Shown here: piece by piece, positions 34,044 to 41,209 of the stretch
How the letters are laid out: every line of letters starts with the position of its first letter
Position numbering within the stretch: position 1 is the first letter of the stretch
From: Clostridia bacterium
Lineage (GTDB): Bacteria; Bacillota; Clostridia; Oscillospirales; Acutalibacteraceae
Assembly (NCBI GenBank): GCA_017436915.1
Contig: JAFSCE010000031.1
Span: 38,756 to 102,755 of the forward strand
Direction of reading: 5' to 3'
DNA: 64,000 nt
The notes under the pieces: model-generated
The model's input: the letters and a program-made list of their open reading frames with translations, nothing else
The model's database searches: none
Told to the model about the DNA's origin: nothing
Translations under genes and position numbers: made by a program

Positions 34044-34077
34044 GTCTGACCGGGAGGGCACTCCCTCCCGGTCAGAC
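34044..34077 (-). terminator. Intra-operon hairpin between livJ and livH
   Basis: A very stable 15-bp stem (34044-34058 with 34063-34077), GC-rich, loop of 4, lies 19 bases after the binding-protein stop. No T run follows on the minus strand, so it most likely stabilises the upstream mRNA and sets a high binding-protein to permease ratio. Confidence 0.65.
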
Positions 34078-34095
34078 GAAACAGCAGAAATAAAC

Positions 34096-35205
34096 TTAGT
34101 TAACTTCTACGATCTGGGGAACCTTGGTGCAAGCACCGGAAGCATCCCACTTCATCTCACCGGTAGCGCCGTCCAATTTGAAGGAAGCGTCGGTGATCGC
34201 CTTTTTCACAGCTTCACACAGCTCGCTGGCTTCGATATCTGCGTCGGTGATGTTAGCAGCTTTCATTGCCTCATAGATGGCGTAGATAGCGTCATAACCG
34301 TCAGCAGCGAACTGGTCGGGAGTTTCGTTGTACTTTGCTTTGTAAGCGGCAACAAACTTCGCCGGAACTTCGTCTTTGCTGTTTACGTCAAAAGGCGTGA
34401 TGTAGGAGATCTTGTTGGTAACAGTCGCGTCGATCTGATCAGCAACGCCGTCCAAACCATCGCAACCGAACAAGACGGCTTTGCAACCTTTTGCAACACA
34501 AGCTTTAGCAATGAGGCCGGCCTCGGTGTAATAGATGGGCAGGAAGATCGCATCGCAATCTTTCAGAGCTTCAACCTGAGTGGAGAAATCCTTTTTGTTT
34601 TCAGCGTCAAAGGACTGCTCGATGTAGGTGATCTTCTTTTCAGCCATGGCAGCTTTGAACGCTGCATAGATACCGCTGGAATAATCGTCACTGCTGTCGT
34701 AGATCGCGCCGATCTTTTTATAGCCGGCTTTTTCCAACTCGTCAACAGCCAAAACACCCTGGTCGGGATCGCCGAAGCAAACGCGGAACGCGTTGGGACG
34801 ACTCTCGATGACGTTGGCAGCAGAAGCGGAAGGCGTGATGAAGAACAGGTTGTCTTCAACCGATTTTGCTGCAAAGGACTCGCAAGAACCGGAGGTAACA
34901 CTACCGAGCGAGATCTGCATGCCTTCATCCATCAAGCTATCGTAACCGGTAGCTGCGTCACCGGCTGTGGCTTTGTCATCTTTCATCTCAAATTTGAGAT
35001 TGATGCCGTTCAAGCCACCGGCGGCATTGATCTCTTCCACCGCGAGCATCGCACCGTTGTTAACGGAGTTGCCGTAGGAGGAGGCGTCGCCGGTCAACGG
35101 GCCGGTTGCACCGATAAAGATCTCATTCGCCTTTTCCTTACCGCAACCGACAAAGCAAGTCACGATCAGGAGCGCTGCAAGAAGCAGACTAAGAACTTTT
35201 TTCAT
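34096..35205 (-). CDS. livJ: Branched-chain amino acid ABC transporter substrate-binding lipoprotein
   Basis: 369-aa extracellular binding protein (Peripla_BP_6). The lipobox is FVGC (Cys21). IFIGATGPLTGDASSYGNSVNNGAMLAVEEINAAGG and KFEMKDDKATAGDA are the family opening, DQFAADGYDAIYAIYEAMKAA lies near the end. It is the first gene of the operon and has a near-perfect sigma-A promoter, so it is probably abundant. Substrate is probably Leu/Ile/Val, though relatives bind other amino acids or amides. Confidence 0.93.
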   Translation of the reverse strand: MKKVLSLLLAALLIVTCFVGCGKEKANEIFIGATGPLTGDASSYGNSVNNGAMLAVEEINAAGGLNGINLKFEMKDDKATAGDAATGYDSLMDEGMQISLGSVTSGSCESFAAKSVEDNLFFITPSASAANVIESRPNAFRVCFGDPDQGVLAVDELEKAGYKKIGAIYDSSDDYSSGIYAAFKAAMAEKKITYIEQSFDAENKKDFSTQVEALKDCDAIFLPIYYTEAGLIAKACVAKGCKAVLFGCDGLDGVADQIDATVTNKISYITPFDVNSKDEVPAKFVAAYKAKYNETPDQFAADGYDAIYAIYEAMKAANITDADIEASELCEAVKKAITDASFKLDGATGEMKWDASGACTKVPQIVEVN

Positions 35206-35237
35206 AACAATACCCCTTTTTTAATAAAGTTGGTCAT

Positions 35238-35266
35238 ATTATATCAGTATTATAATTCACTGTCAA
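35238..35266 (-). promoter_or_regulatory. Sigma-A promoter of the liv operon
   Basis: TTGACA, 17-base spacer, TATAAT on the minus strand (35261-35266 and 35238-35243), a full consensus match. Confidence 0.88.
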
Positions 35267-35300
35267 GCAACTTTCGATGTTTTTTTACCACAGAAAGCAA

Positions 35301-35326
35301 GAAAACCGCCCCGAAGGGCGGTTTTC
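35301..35326 (-). terminator. Terminator of the zinc-ribbon gene
   Basis: An 11-bp stem (35301-35311 with 35316-35326) with a CGAA/TTCG loop lies 10 bases after the stop codon; T residues follow on the minus strand. Confidence 0.8.
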
Positions 35327-35336
35327 CGAAAAGCAA

Positions 35337-35615
35337 TTAGTTCTCGCCTCTCATGCTTGCAAAGCACTCGCTGCAATACACGGGGCGGTCCTCACGGGGC
35401 TTGAAAGGCACTTTCGCCTCTTTGCCGCAGTTAGCGCAAATAGCGGTGTGCATCTCTCTTTCAGGTCTCGCTGCGTTCTTGCGAGCATCGCGGCAAGCCT
35501 TGCAGCGCTGGGGCTCGTTCACAAAGCCTTTCTCAGCATAGAACTCCTGCTCACCGGCGGTGAACACAAATTCTGCGCCGCATTCCTTGCAGATCAGAGT
35601 CTTGTCTTCGTACAT
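35337..35615 (-). CDS. Small zinc-ribbon protein with CxxC-x17-CxxC domain
   Basis: 92-aa protein made of two zinc ribbons: CKECG...CKAC (residues about 9-40) and CANCG...CSEC, with exactly 17 residues between the last two Cys pairs, the CxxC-x17-CxxC family pattern. Such proteins are common in Clostridia and have no proven function; nucleic-acid or ribosome binding is plausible. The ATG at 35615 follows GAGG. It is a single-gene unit located between the liv promoter and the SigH-like gene. Confidence 0.82.
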   Translation of the reverse strand: MYEDKTLICKECGAEFVFTAGEQEFYAEKGFVNEPQRCKACRDARKNAARPEREMHTAICANCGKEAKVPFKPREDRPVYCSECFASMRGEN

Positions 35616-35743
35616 GTGTCTTACCTCACTTGTATTATTGTTTGCCCTGCAACGGAATAAGATCGGCACCTTTTAAAAAGCAACGCTCTAATTTGGCTGC
35701 CCGGCATATTGTGAAAACGGTGTACATCCGTTTACAACCAGAG

Positions 35744-36313
35744 TTAAATGAGTGCGGGAGTTAGTTTGCGGCGTAAGCGCTGATGCGCATTATCCACCGC
35801 TTTTTCAGTGACATTCAAGCATTTCGCGATCTCACGATACGAATAACCGCTTAATCGTGCCATCAGCACACGATATTCAAGAACACTGAGACCATCGCGC
35901 AATCGTTTGTTTAGTTGCTCTATTTCTTCCTGGCGCACTAAAAGCGAAGCAGGGTCCGTGCCACCGATAAGATCGGAAAGCTCGTCCTCCTCATCTAAGG
36001 ATTGGATCCGTTCCCCGTTGCGGCGCCGCAAGGCGGATACCATACGGTTTCGTGCACATGCATACGCATACGTTCGAAAAGCAACATTGGCAGAAGAATG
36101 GTAGGTCTGCACGGCGGATAAAAGCCCTAATAATCCTTCTTGAACCAAATCCTCGGATTCTGAAAAATCACGGCAATATTTTGCCGATAAGGACTTTAAC
36201 ATTCCCGAACACCGAGAAACCAAACGGGTAAATGCTTCCTCGTTTTTTTCGCGTGCCAAAACAACCAACTGTTCATCACTGAGATCGTTCAAGCTTGTTA
36301 CAAGGGCGTTCAA
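35744..36313 (-). CDS. Sigma-70 family factor, SigH-like
   Basis: 189-aa sigma factor with region 2 (SESEDLVQEGLLGLLSAVQTYHSSANVAFRTYAYACARNRMVSALRR) and region 4 (LSVLEYRVLMARLSGYSYREIAKCLNVTEKAVDNAHQRLRRKL) and no region 3. The size and the FRTYAYACARNRMVSALR block resemble the SigH/SigI-type factors that act at the onset of sporulation, but it is diverged, so I do not give the name. The start is a TTG, 6 bases after AGGTGA. A consensus promoter precedes it. Stop to next gene: 128 bases, empty. Confidence 0.8.
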   Translation of the reverse strand: MNALVTSLNDLSDEQLVVLAREKNEEAFTRLVSRCSGMLKSLSAKYCRDFSESEDLVQEGLLGLLSAVQTYHSSANVAFRTYAYACARNRMVSALRRRNGERIQSLDEEDELSDLIGGTDPASLLVRQEEIEQLNKRLRDGLSVLEYRVLMARLSGYSYREIAKCLNVTEKAVDNAHQRLRRKLTPALI

Positions 36314-36353
36314 GCAAGATCACCTCAAACTAACACACTCCATAACAAAGTAC

Positions 36354-36382
36354 AGTATAGCGTAGCTTTTTTAAAATGTCAA
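36354..36382 (-). promoter_or_regulatory. Sigma-A promoter of the SigH-like gene
   Basis: TTGACA (36377-36382), 17-base spacer, TATACT (36354-36359) on the minus strand, 41 bases before the TTG start. Confidence 0.8.
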
Positions 36383-36476
36383 CACTTTTTCGAAAAAGAA
36401 TTATACATATTGTGGTAAAATTGTCAAAATAATCAAAAATTTTTCTCAATATTGCATAAAATGACTAAAATCGACA

Positions 36477-37868
36477 CTATTTCCCCATTAAATATTCATG
36501 GATGGATGCGGCCGCCTTCTTCCCTGCCCCCATGGCGAGGATAACAGTAGCTGCACCGGTCACCGCGTCACCGCCGGCATACACTCCCTCGCGAGTTGTT
36601 TGAAGCGTATCCTCATTCACGACCAAGCACCCGCGACGGTTGGCTTCCAAGCCCGGCGTGGTCGTGCGAATCAACGGATTCGGGGAATTTCCGATTGCCG
36701 CAATTACCATATCCACTTCAAGCAGATGGTTACTGCCCTTGATTTCACAAGGACGGCGTCTGCCGGACTCGTCCGGTTCAGTGAGTTCCATCGACACGCA
36801 CTCCAGCGAGGTAACAAAGCCATTTTCATCGCCATGCACAGCAGCAGGCGCCGTCAGGAACAGAAATTCGATCCCCTCTTCTTTTGCGTGATGGATCTCC
36901 TCCAGACGTGCCGGCATCTCTTCTTCGCCACGGCGGTACACGACGTAAACCTTTTCGGCGCCCAATCGCTTGGCACAACGTGCGGCATCCATGGCAACGT
37001 TACCGCCGCCCACGACCGCTACGCGTTTCGCACGTGGTACGGGGGTATCGTAATCCTCGCGGTATCCTTTCATAAGGTTGATACGAGTTAAGAACTCGTT
37101 TGCAGACAAGACACCCAGCAATCCCTCACCGGGGATTCCCATAAAGCTTGGCAACCCTGCCCCACTTCCTATGAATACCGCTTCATACCCTTGCTCAAAG
37201 AGTTCATCAACATCTAAGATCTTGCCGATCACCATATTCGTCTGAATATCGACACCGGCATCTTTAAGGGCGGCGATCTCCTTTTGAACGATATCTTTCG
37301 GCAAACGGAATTCCGGAATGCCGTACATGAGCACACCGCCCGCAGTATGAAATGCCTCAAACACCGTGACATCGTAACCAAGCTTATTCAAATCACCGGC
37401 GCAGGTAAGTCCGGCGGGTCCCGAGCCAACGACCGCTACGCGATGACCGTTGTGCGGCGCTCCCTCTGATTGTGATATCTCTGTTTTCATATGCATATCC
37501 GCAGCAAAGCGCTCCAATCTGCCAATCGCTACCGGCTCACCCTTGATACCACGCACGCATTTTGACTCGCACTGTTTCTCTTGCGGGCACACACGACCGC
37601 AAACCGCCGGCAATGCATTTGTTCCGCGGATCACCTGATAGGCACCTTCAAATTCACCGCTCGCAATTTTTGCGATAAAATCCGGAATTTGAACGTTCAC
37701 GGGGCATCCCGATACGCACGGTTTATGTTTACAGTTTAAGCACCTCTGTGCCTCATTGACCGCCATTTCCTCCGTGTACCCACAAGCAACTTCGTCGAAG
37801 TTTGTCGCGCGAATTTGCGGGTCCTGCTCCGGCATAGGAGTTTTGTTCGGTTGATTGTTTATCGCCAT
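36477..37868 (-). CDS. nfnB: NfnB / glutamate synthase small subunit-like oxidoreductase
   Basis: 463-aa flavoprotein with an N-terminal double [4Fe-4S] region (CLNCKHKPCVSGCP and CGRVCPQEKQCESKC), an FAD site VVGSGPAGLTCAGDL and an NADPH site VVGGGNVAMDAARCAKRLG. Alone it could be a GltD-like or homotetrameric GltA protein, but it is fused by a 1-base stop/start overlap to an NfnA-type gene, so the pair is the electron-bifurcating NADH-dependent reduced ferredoxin:NADP oxidoreductase. The ATG at 37868 follows GGAAGGA. No terminator is clear after it. Confidence 0.9.
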   Translation of the reverse strand: MAINNQPNKTPMPEQDPQIRATNFDEVACGYTEEMAVNEAQRCLNCKHKPCVSGCPVNVQIPDFIAKIASGEFEGAYQVIRGTNALPAVCGRVCPQEKQCESKCVRGIKGEPVAIGRLERFAADMHMKTEISQSEGAPHNGHRVAVVGSGPAGLTCAGDLNKLGYDVTVFEAFHTAGGVLMYGIPEFRLPKDIVQKEIAALKDAGVDIQTNMVIGKILDVDELFEQGYEAVFIGSGAGLPSFMGIPGEGLLGVLSANEFLTRINLMKGYREDYDTPVPRAKRVAVVGGGNVAMDAARCAKRLGAEKVYVVYRRGEEEMPARLEEIHHAKEEGIEFLFLTAPAAVHGDENGFVTSLECVSMELTEPDESGRRRPCEIKGSNHLLEVDMVIAAIGNSPNPLIRTTTPGLEANRRGCLVVNEDTLQTTREGVYAGGDAVTGAATVILAMGAGKKAAASIHEYLMGK

Positions 37869-38701
37869 TATGCGTTTCGTCCTTCCATAAAGGTCATACG
37901 ACATGTGTGTTCTTGTTCTTTATACTGTCCTAGGCGATGCATTGCCTCGTCCCAATCGACTTCGTGTGCATCGAATTCGGGGCCATCGACACAAGCAAAC
38001 TTGGTTTCACCGCCGACAGTCAAACGACAACCGCCGCACATTCCCGTACCGTCTACCATAATCGGGTTCATAGACACGATGGTTTTGATACCGTACGGTT
38101 TGGTAACGTTGGCAACCGCGCGCATCATAGGCAACGGCCCGATTGCGATCACGAGATCATACTCTTCACCGACATCCAGTAATTCCTGCAATTTAGCGGT
38201 AACAAAACCCTTGTTACCGTTGGAGCCATCGTCTGTCATCACAAACAAGCGTGAGCTGACTTTTTCCAGCTCCTCTTCTAACATAATAATGTCTTTGTTA
38301 CGGAAACCGGCGATCATATCCACGTGAGTACCCAAACGATGCAACGCCTTTGCTTCCGGATAGGCAATCGCACAACCAACACCACCGCCAACAACAGCAA
38401 CGCGTGTATAGCCGTCAAGCTCGGTCGCTTTACCCAGAGGACCAACCACATCCAGAATGGAATCCCCCACGTTCAAGGTGTCTAATAAATCGGTGGTCTT
38501 CCCCACCTTTTGATACATAATGGTAATGGTTCCGCGTTCGGGATCTTCATCCGCTAAGGTCAGCGGAATACGCTCCCCCGTTTCGTTAACGCGCAGAATG
38601 ACGAACTGCCCCGCTTTGCCTTTGGCAGCAATCAGCGGTGCATCGATTTCCATCAACGAGACAAAGGCATTCAGCGCCCTTTTACTTACGATCTTATACA
38701 T
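37868..38701 (-). CDS. nfnA: NfnA / sulfide dehydrogenase subunit alpha-like ferredoxin-NADP reductase
   Basis: 277-aa FAD- and [2Fe-2S]-binding subunit. The flavin domain has GQFVILRVNETGERIPLTLADED, the nucleotide domain VAVVGGGVGCAIAYPEAKAL, and the iron-sulfur cysteines are in GTGMCGGCRLTVGGETKFACVDGPEFDAHEVDWDEA. With NfnB it couples ferredoxin and NADH oxidation to NADP reduction, a typical anaerobe reaction supplying NADPH. It is the first gene of a two-gene operon with its own promoter. Confidence 0.93.
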   Translation of the reverse strand: MYKIVSKRALNAFVSLMEIDAPLIAAKGKAGQFVILRVNETGERIPLTLADEDPERGTITIMYQKVGKTTDLLDTLNVGDSILDVVGPLGKATELDGYTRVAVVGGGVGCAIAYPEAKALHRLGTHVDMIAGFRNKDIIMLEEELEKVSSRLFVMTDDGSNGNKGFVTAKLQELLDVGEEYDLVIAIGPLPMMRAVANVTKPYGIKTIVSMNPIMVDGTGMCGGCRLTVGGETKFACVDGPEFDAHEVDWDEAMHRLGQYKEQEHTCRMTFMEGRNA

Positions 38702-38722
38702 GGTCTCACCTCAATATTCAGT

Positions 38723-38751
38723 ATGATACCATACGCTTTTTTAAAAAGCAA
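38723..38751 (-). promoter_or_regulatory. Sigma-A promoter of nfnAB
   Basis: TTGCTT, 17-base spacer, TATCAT (38723-38728) with TGG before it, on the minus strand 22 bases before the nfnA start. Confidence 0.7.
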
Positions 38752-38814
38752 GAATTGTTATAGGTTTAATAGGAATATAAAATAGAAAAAACATAATTTT
38801 TTTTAAAAGAATGC

Positions 38815-38843
38815 TTGACAATCCTAATATGACATGGTATAGT
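38815..38843 (+). promoter_or_regulatory. Promoter of tRNA-Tyr
   Basis: TTGACA (38815-38820), 17-base spacer, TATAGT (38838-38843) preceded by TGG; 19 bases before the tRNA. Confidence 0.85.
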
Positions 38844-38862
38844 AACACTTGCGTTTCGACGC

Positions 38863-38947
38863 GGGGGAATTCCCGAGTGGCCAAAGGGGGCAGACTGTAA
38901 ATCTGTTGTCAGTGACTTCGGTGGTTCGAATCCACCTTCCCCCACCA
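38863..38947 (+). tRNA. tRNA-Tyr (GTA), CCA encoded
   Basis: Acceptor GGGGGAA (38863-38869) pairs with TTCCCCC (38937-38943). The anticodon loop CTGTAAA gives GTA at 38897-38899. A long variable arm (class II, as bacterial tRNA-Tyr has) and the T arm GGTGGTTCGAATCCACC are present. CCA ends at 38947. Confidence 0.96.
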
Positions 38948-38949
38948 AA
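38932..38949 (+). repeat. Direct repeat copy 1: 3' end of tRNA-Tyr (possible att site)
   Basis: The 18 bases CCACCTTCCCCCACCAAA recur exactly at 39245-39262. A duplicated tRNA 3' end is the usual footprint of site-specific integration. Confidence 0.7.
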
Positions 38950-38954
38950 AACAG

Positions 38955-38978
38955 AAACCGACCCAACTGGGTCGGTTT
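38955..38978 (+). terminator. Terminator after tRNA-Tyr
   Basis: An 11-bp stem (38955-38965 with 38968-38978) followed by TTTTTTG starts 8 bases after the tRNA. Confidence 0.8.
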
Positions 38979-38993
38979 TTTGTTTTTCTGCAA

Positions 38994-39006
38994 GGAAGGT
39001 GGATTC
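38994..39006 (+). repeat. Inverted copy of the tRNA-Tyr T-arm/acceptor
   Basis: GGAAGGTGGATTC is the exact reverse complement of tRNA bases 38928-38940. In a read-through transcript it could pair with the tRNA 3' half. Confidence 0.6.
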
Positions 39007-39039
39007 TAAAGGGCGTTAAGAAAACAGTTCGGTGGCGTT

Positions 39040-39170
39040 TTTAGTGTCCGAGTGCGAGCGCGTCCGGTGGACGATACAGCGAGCACGCAGGACTGTGCCG
39101 CAACAAGGTGAAATGAGCCGTCAATGCGGCGAAATTGAACCGCTGTTGCAAACGTGTTGGCACACACTTA
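39040..39170 (+). other. Structured non-coding block between the two tRNA-Tyr 3' copies
   Basis: Several nested inverted repeats occur in 130 bases: CGTCC-GGT-GGACG (39061-39073) flanked by GTGC/GCAC; GTGCC and AACA (39095-39105) pairing with TGTT and GGCAC (39155-39163); and inside, GCCG/CGGC (39117-39130). A 60-codon frame crosses it (39032-39214) but has no ribosome site. Either a structured RNA or a remnant of a mobile element. Confidence 0.4.
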
Positions 39171-39244
39171 ATCCTTTGCAAAAATTAATAGACGAGCACA
39201 ACCGAAACTCATAGACGAGATCAGACTACCGCACTGCGCAACGA

Positions 39245-39262
39245 CCACCTTCCCCCACCAAA
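39245..39262 (+). repeat. Direct repeat copy 2 of the tRNA-Tyr 3' end
   Basis: Exact 18-base copy of 38932-38949, followed by AAAAAGACCGACC that echoes the AAACCGACCC after copy 1. Only the acceptor/T-arm part is present, so this is not a second tRNA gene. Confidence 0.7.
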
Positions 39263-39330
39263 CAAAAAAGACCGACCTTATTAGTCGTACTCTAAAGAAC
39301 ATAATTATTGTTATATCAAAACACAAAGCA

Positions 39331-39360
39331 AAAAGATGCGTAAATTCCTACGCATCTTTT
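39331..39360. terminator. Terminator of the AT-rich orphan gene
   Basis: A 12-bp perfect stem (39331-39342 with 39349-39360) lies 10 bases beyond the stop codon, with A and T runs on both sides. Confidence 0.8.
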
Positions 39361-39369
39361 TTGGTTGCA

Positions 39370-40758
39370 TTATTCACTGTATTTGCAGAACTCAAAAACA
39401 GTACATTCTCTAATATCATTTTCTTCTTTGGAAAAGGTCAATTCAGTTTCAAACATACTATAAGAATATCCACCTTTGTCATTGAACCAAGTTATGTATC
39501 GTCCATTTTCGTCGCTTTCATCTTCGATTCTATATTTTGCAAGTGTCTTTTCAAAATAGTCATAGGTTCTATTAACAGCCGATTTATATTCATCATAACT
39601 TGAAAATCTTGTTGAATCAATAGTAAACCAAGAACTATGCAATATATCGCTATCAAAATAATATGTAAATTGTAATGTTGCTTTTACACCTAAATACTCA
39701 ACATTGTAAAAGTCATAATATTGACCTTCAAACGAATCATACTCTCTTATTTCATCGGGCTTTCCATATATAGAGTGAACATTGCTTTTAGTTGAATAAT
39801 AGTCAATGCCTTTAAAATGCATAGGTTGTTTCGGAGCCGTTGCTGAAATTATCGCCGAACCGATTACACCAATTAATATCAAAGAAAAACATATCGCATA
39901 AATGATTTTAAATTTCTTTCTCGATTTAGGGATAGGAATATTTGTTGTATCCGTATCAAAAGTTATTCGTTCGGGGATATAATCTGTGTTATTGTTTATC
40001 GCCTCTAAATATCCTTTTGCTATTTCTGCATAATGAAAAGTGGGTGCAAGAGCAATTACATCATTAAACAATTCAGTTGCTTTTGCAAACTCACCGCATT
40101 TATAACAACAAATAGCAAATGTAAATCTTATAGAAACATCATTTAATTTAACTTTGCTTTGGTTTTCTTTTTGACTTGAATATAATTTTTCGTAAAGTTC
40201 TTTTGCGGTAGAGAAATCGCCTGACAGATATAAATCAACGAACTTAAAATAAATCAATTTTTCTTTTATTTTGTTTCCGTTCTTGTTTGTTGCTATAAAA
40301 CTTTTAAACATTTCATTAACTGTTTTTAAGTTTCCTAAATCGCCTATTTCAAAGTAAGAACGAGCGAGCATCAACAAATAGAAATGCTTCACTTTTTCAA
40401 ACTTTTTGTTTTCAATTTTCATTTTGCAAATGTTGATTACTTTATTATAATCGCCCGAATAATAAGCGATATTTAAGTGTTCAAGAAGACTGTTGGAAAC
40501 GATTTTTCCCGTTTCAATCAAATCAATATATTTGGGGAGATTTAATTCGTTAGTCAAAATGGAATTAAAGAATTTATTATAAAAAATCGCTCCAGATATC
40601 TTAATTGAAACAAAACCTAAAAGCAGTGATAAACCATATAAAAAATCGCTATCGGTAAATACCAACATTATGATAGCAATTGCCACAAACACACCAAAAA
40701 CACCTAATAAACAAAGTCTGTATTTTTTTAAAATAGCCTTTGTATTGTAATTGTTCAT
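39370..40758 (-). CDS. Hypothetical membrane protein with TPR-like repeats, AT-rich
   Basis: 462 aa, family not recognised. Two N-terminal membrane helices (about 15-60), then a helical TPR-like region (about 90-265: AYYSGDYNKVINICK, LARSYFEIGDLGNLKTVN, CYKCGEFAKATELFNDVI), a third helix (about 282-305), and a C-terminal domain of about 150 residues rich in Tyr/Asp/Phe with KGIDYYSTKSNVHSIYGKPDEI, a pattern seen in SmpA/BamE-like folds. Codon use is far more AT-rich than the neighbours and it stands alone beside the duplicated tRNA end, so it was probably acquired by transfer. Confidence 0.7.
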   Translation of the reverse strand: MNNYNTKAILKKYRLCLLGVFGVFVAIAIIMLVFTDSDFLYGLSLLLGFVSIKISGAIFYNKFFNSILTNELNLPKYIDLIETGKIVSNSLLEHLNIAYYSGDYNKVINICKMKIENKKFEKVKHFYLLMLARSYFEIGDLGNLKTVNEMFKSFIATNKNGNKIKEKLIYFKFVDLYLSGDFSTAKELYEKLYSSQKENQSKVKLNDVSIRFTFAICCYKCGEFAKATELFNDVIALAPTFHYAEIAKGYLEAINNNTDYIPERITFDTDTTNIPIPKSRKKFKIIYAICFSLILIGVIGSAIISATAPKQPMHFKGIDYYSTKSNVHSIYGKPDEIREYDSFEGQYYDFYNVEYLGVKATLQFTYYFDSDILHSSWFTIDSTRFSSYDEYKSAVNRTYDYFEKTLAKYRIEDESDENGRYITWFNDKGGYSYSMFETELTFSKEENDIRECTVFEFCKYSE

Positions 40759-40843
40759 AATAACACCTCGCGTTATAGGTATTATATATTATAAACCGCA
40801 AAATAGCAATATTGAGTTGGGTAAATGGGGTTTTAGGTTCTCA

Positions 40844-40883
40844 TAACAAGCGGAAAATGTGCCGTACATTTTCCCTGCTTGTT
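40844..40883. repeat. Large imperfect hairpin
   Basis: TAACAAG and GGAAAATGT (40844-40860) pair with ACATTTTCC and GCTTGTTA (40866-40883) with a small internal mismatch. It lies upstream of the orphan gene on the minus strand; role unknown. Confidence 0.5.
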
Positions 40884-40902
40884 ACGGTGTGAGACGAAAA
40901 TT

Positions 40903-40935
40903 AAAAGCTGTGTAGAAATTTTCTACACAGCTTTT
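40903..40935. terminator. Terminator-like hairpin downstream of the TetR-linked membrane genes
   Basis: Bases 40903-40918 and 40920-40935 are perfect inverted repeats of 16 bases ending in TTTTTT. On the minus strand it would terminate transcripts of the membrane protein pair, after passing through the GATAT hairpin array. Confidence 0.65.
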
Positions 40936-40980
40936 TTACTGTCCAACAGAGAATATATTAAATTTTGAGAATGGTAATTC

Positions 40981-41186
40981 GCGATATATTGCTTCGCAAT
41001 TCGATATATTTTACTTCGTGAAATTCGATATGTTTACCTTACGGTAAACGCGATATGATATAAATCCCATCTCGTCCGAAGAATATATCAAAAGGCGCAG
41101 TCTTATTTCGCACCTTTAGGTATATCGCAAATCCCATAAGAGATTTATATCGCTGCGTTGTATCCTTAAGGGTACAACGCCTAATG
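40981..41186. repeat. Array of short hairpins joined by GATAT motifs
   Basis: Four copies of (G/T)CGATAT (40981, 41001, 41025, 41050) separate three perfect small hairpins: ATTGC-TTC-GCAAT, ATTTTAC-TTC-GTGAAAT and GTTTACC/GGTAAAC. The right half holds the motif inverted (ATATC at 41085, 41122, 41147), an inverted repeat GATATAAATC (41057-41066 with 41142-41151), and ends with GCGTTGTA/TACAACGC around TTAA. No coding frame. The whole unit is roughly dyad-symmetric, like a REP/MITE-type element. Confidence 0.65.
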
Positions 41187-41209
41187 GTCGGTCTTTTTAC
41201 TTTTTAAAT

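Noticed and set aside
36385..36398. Terminator for nfnAB at CTTTTTCGAAAAAG
   Set aside because: The stem is only A/T-rich, lies upstream of the SigH-like promoter region and lacks a GC core.
39032..39214. 60-codon frame between tRNA-Tyr end copies
   Set aside because: No ribosome site, starts with GTG, and the sequence is better explained by nested inverted repeats. Kept as a structured block, not a gene.
39245..39262. Second tRNA gene
   Set aside because: Only the acceptor and part of the T arm are present; no anticodon or D arm.
40981..41186. Possible CRISPR array
   Set aside because: The repeated joints are only 7 bases, the intervals are perfect hairpins instead of unique spacers, and no cas gene is present.
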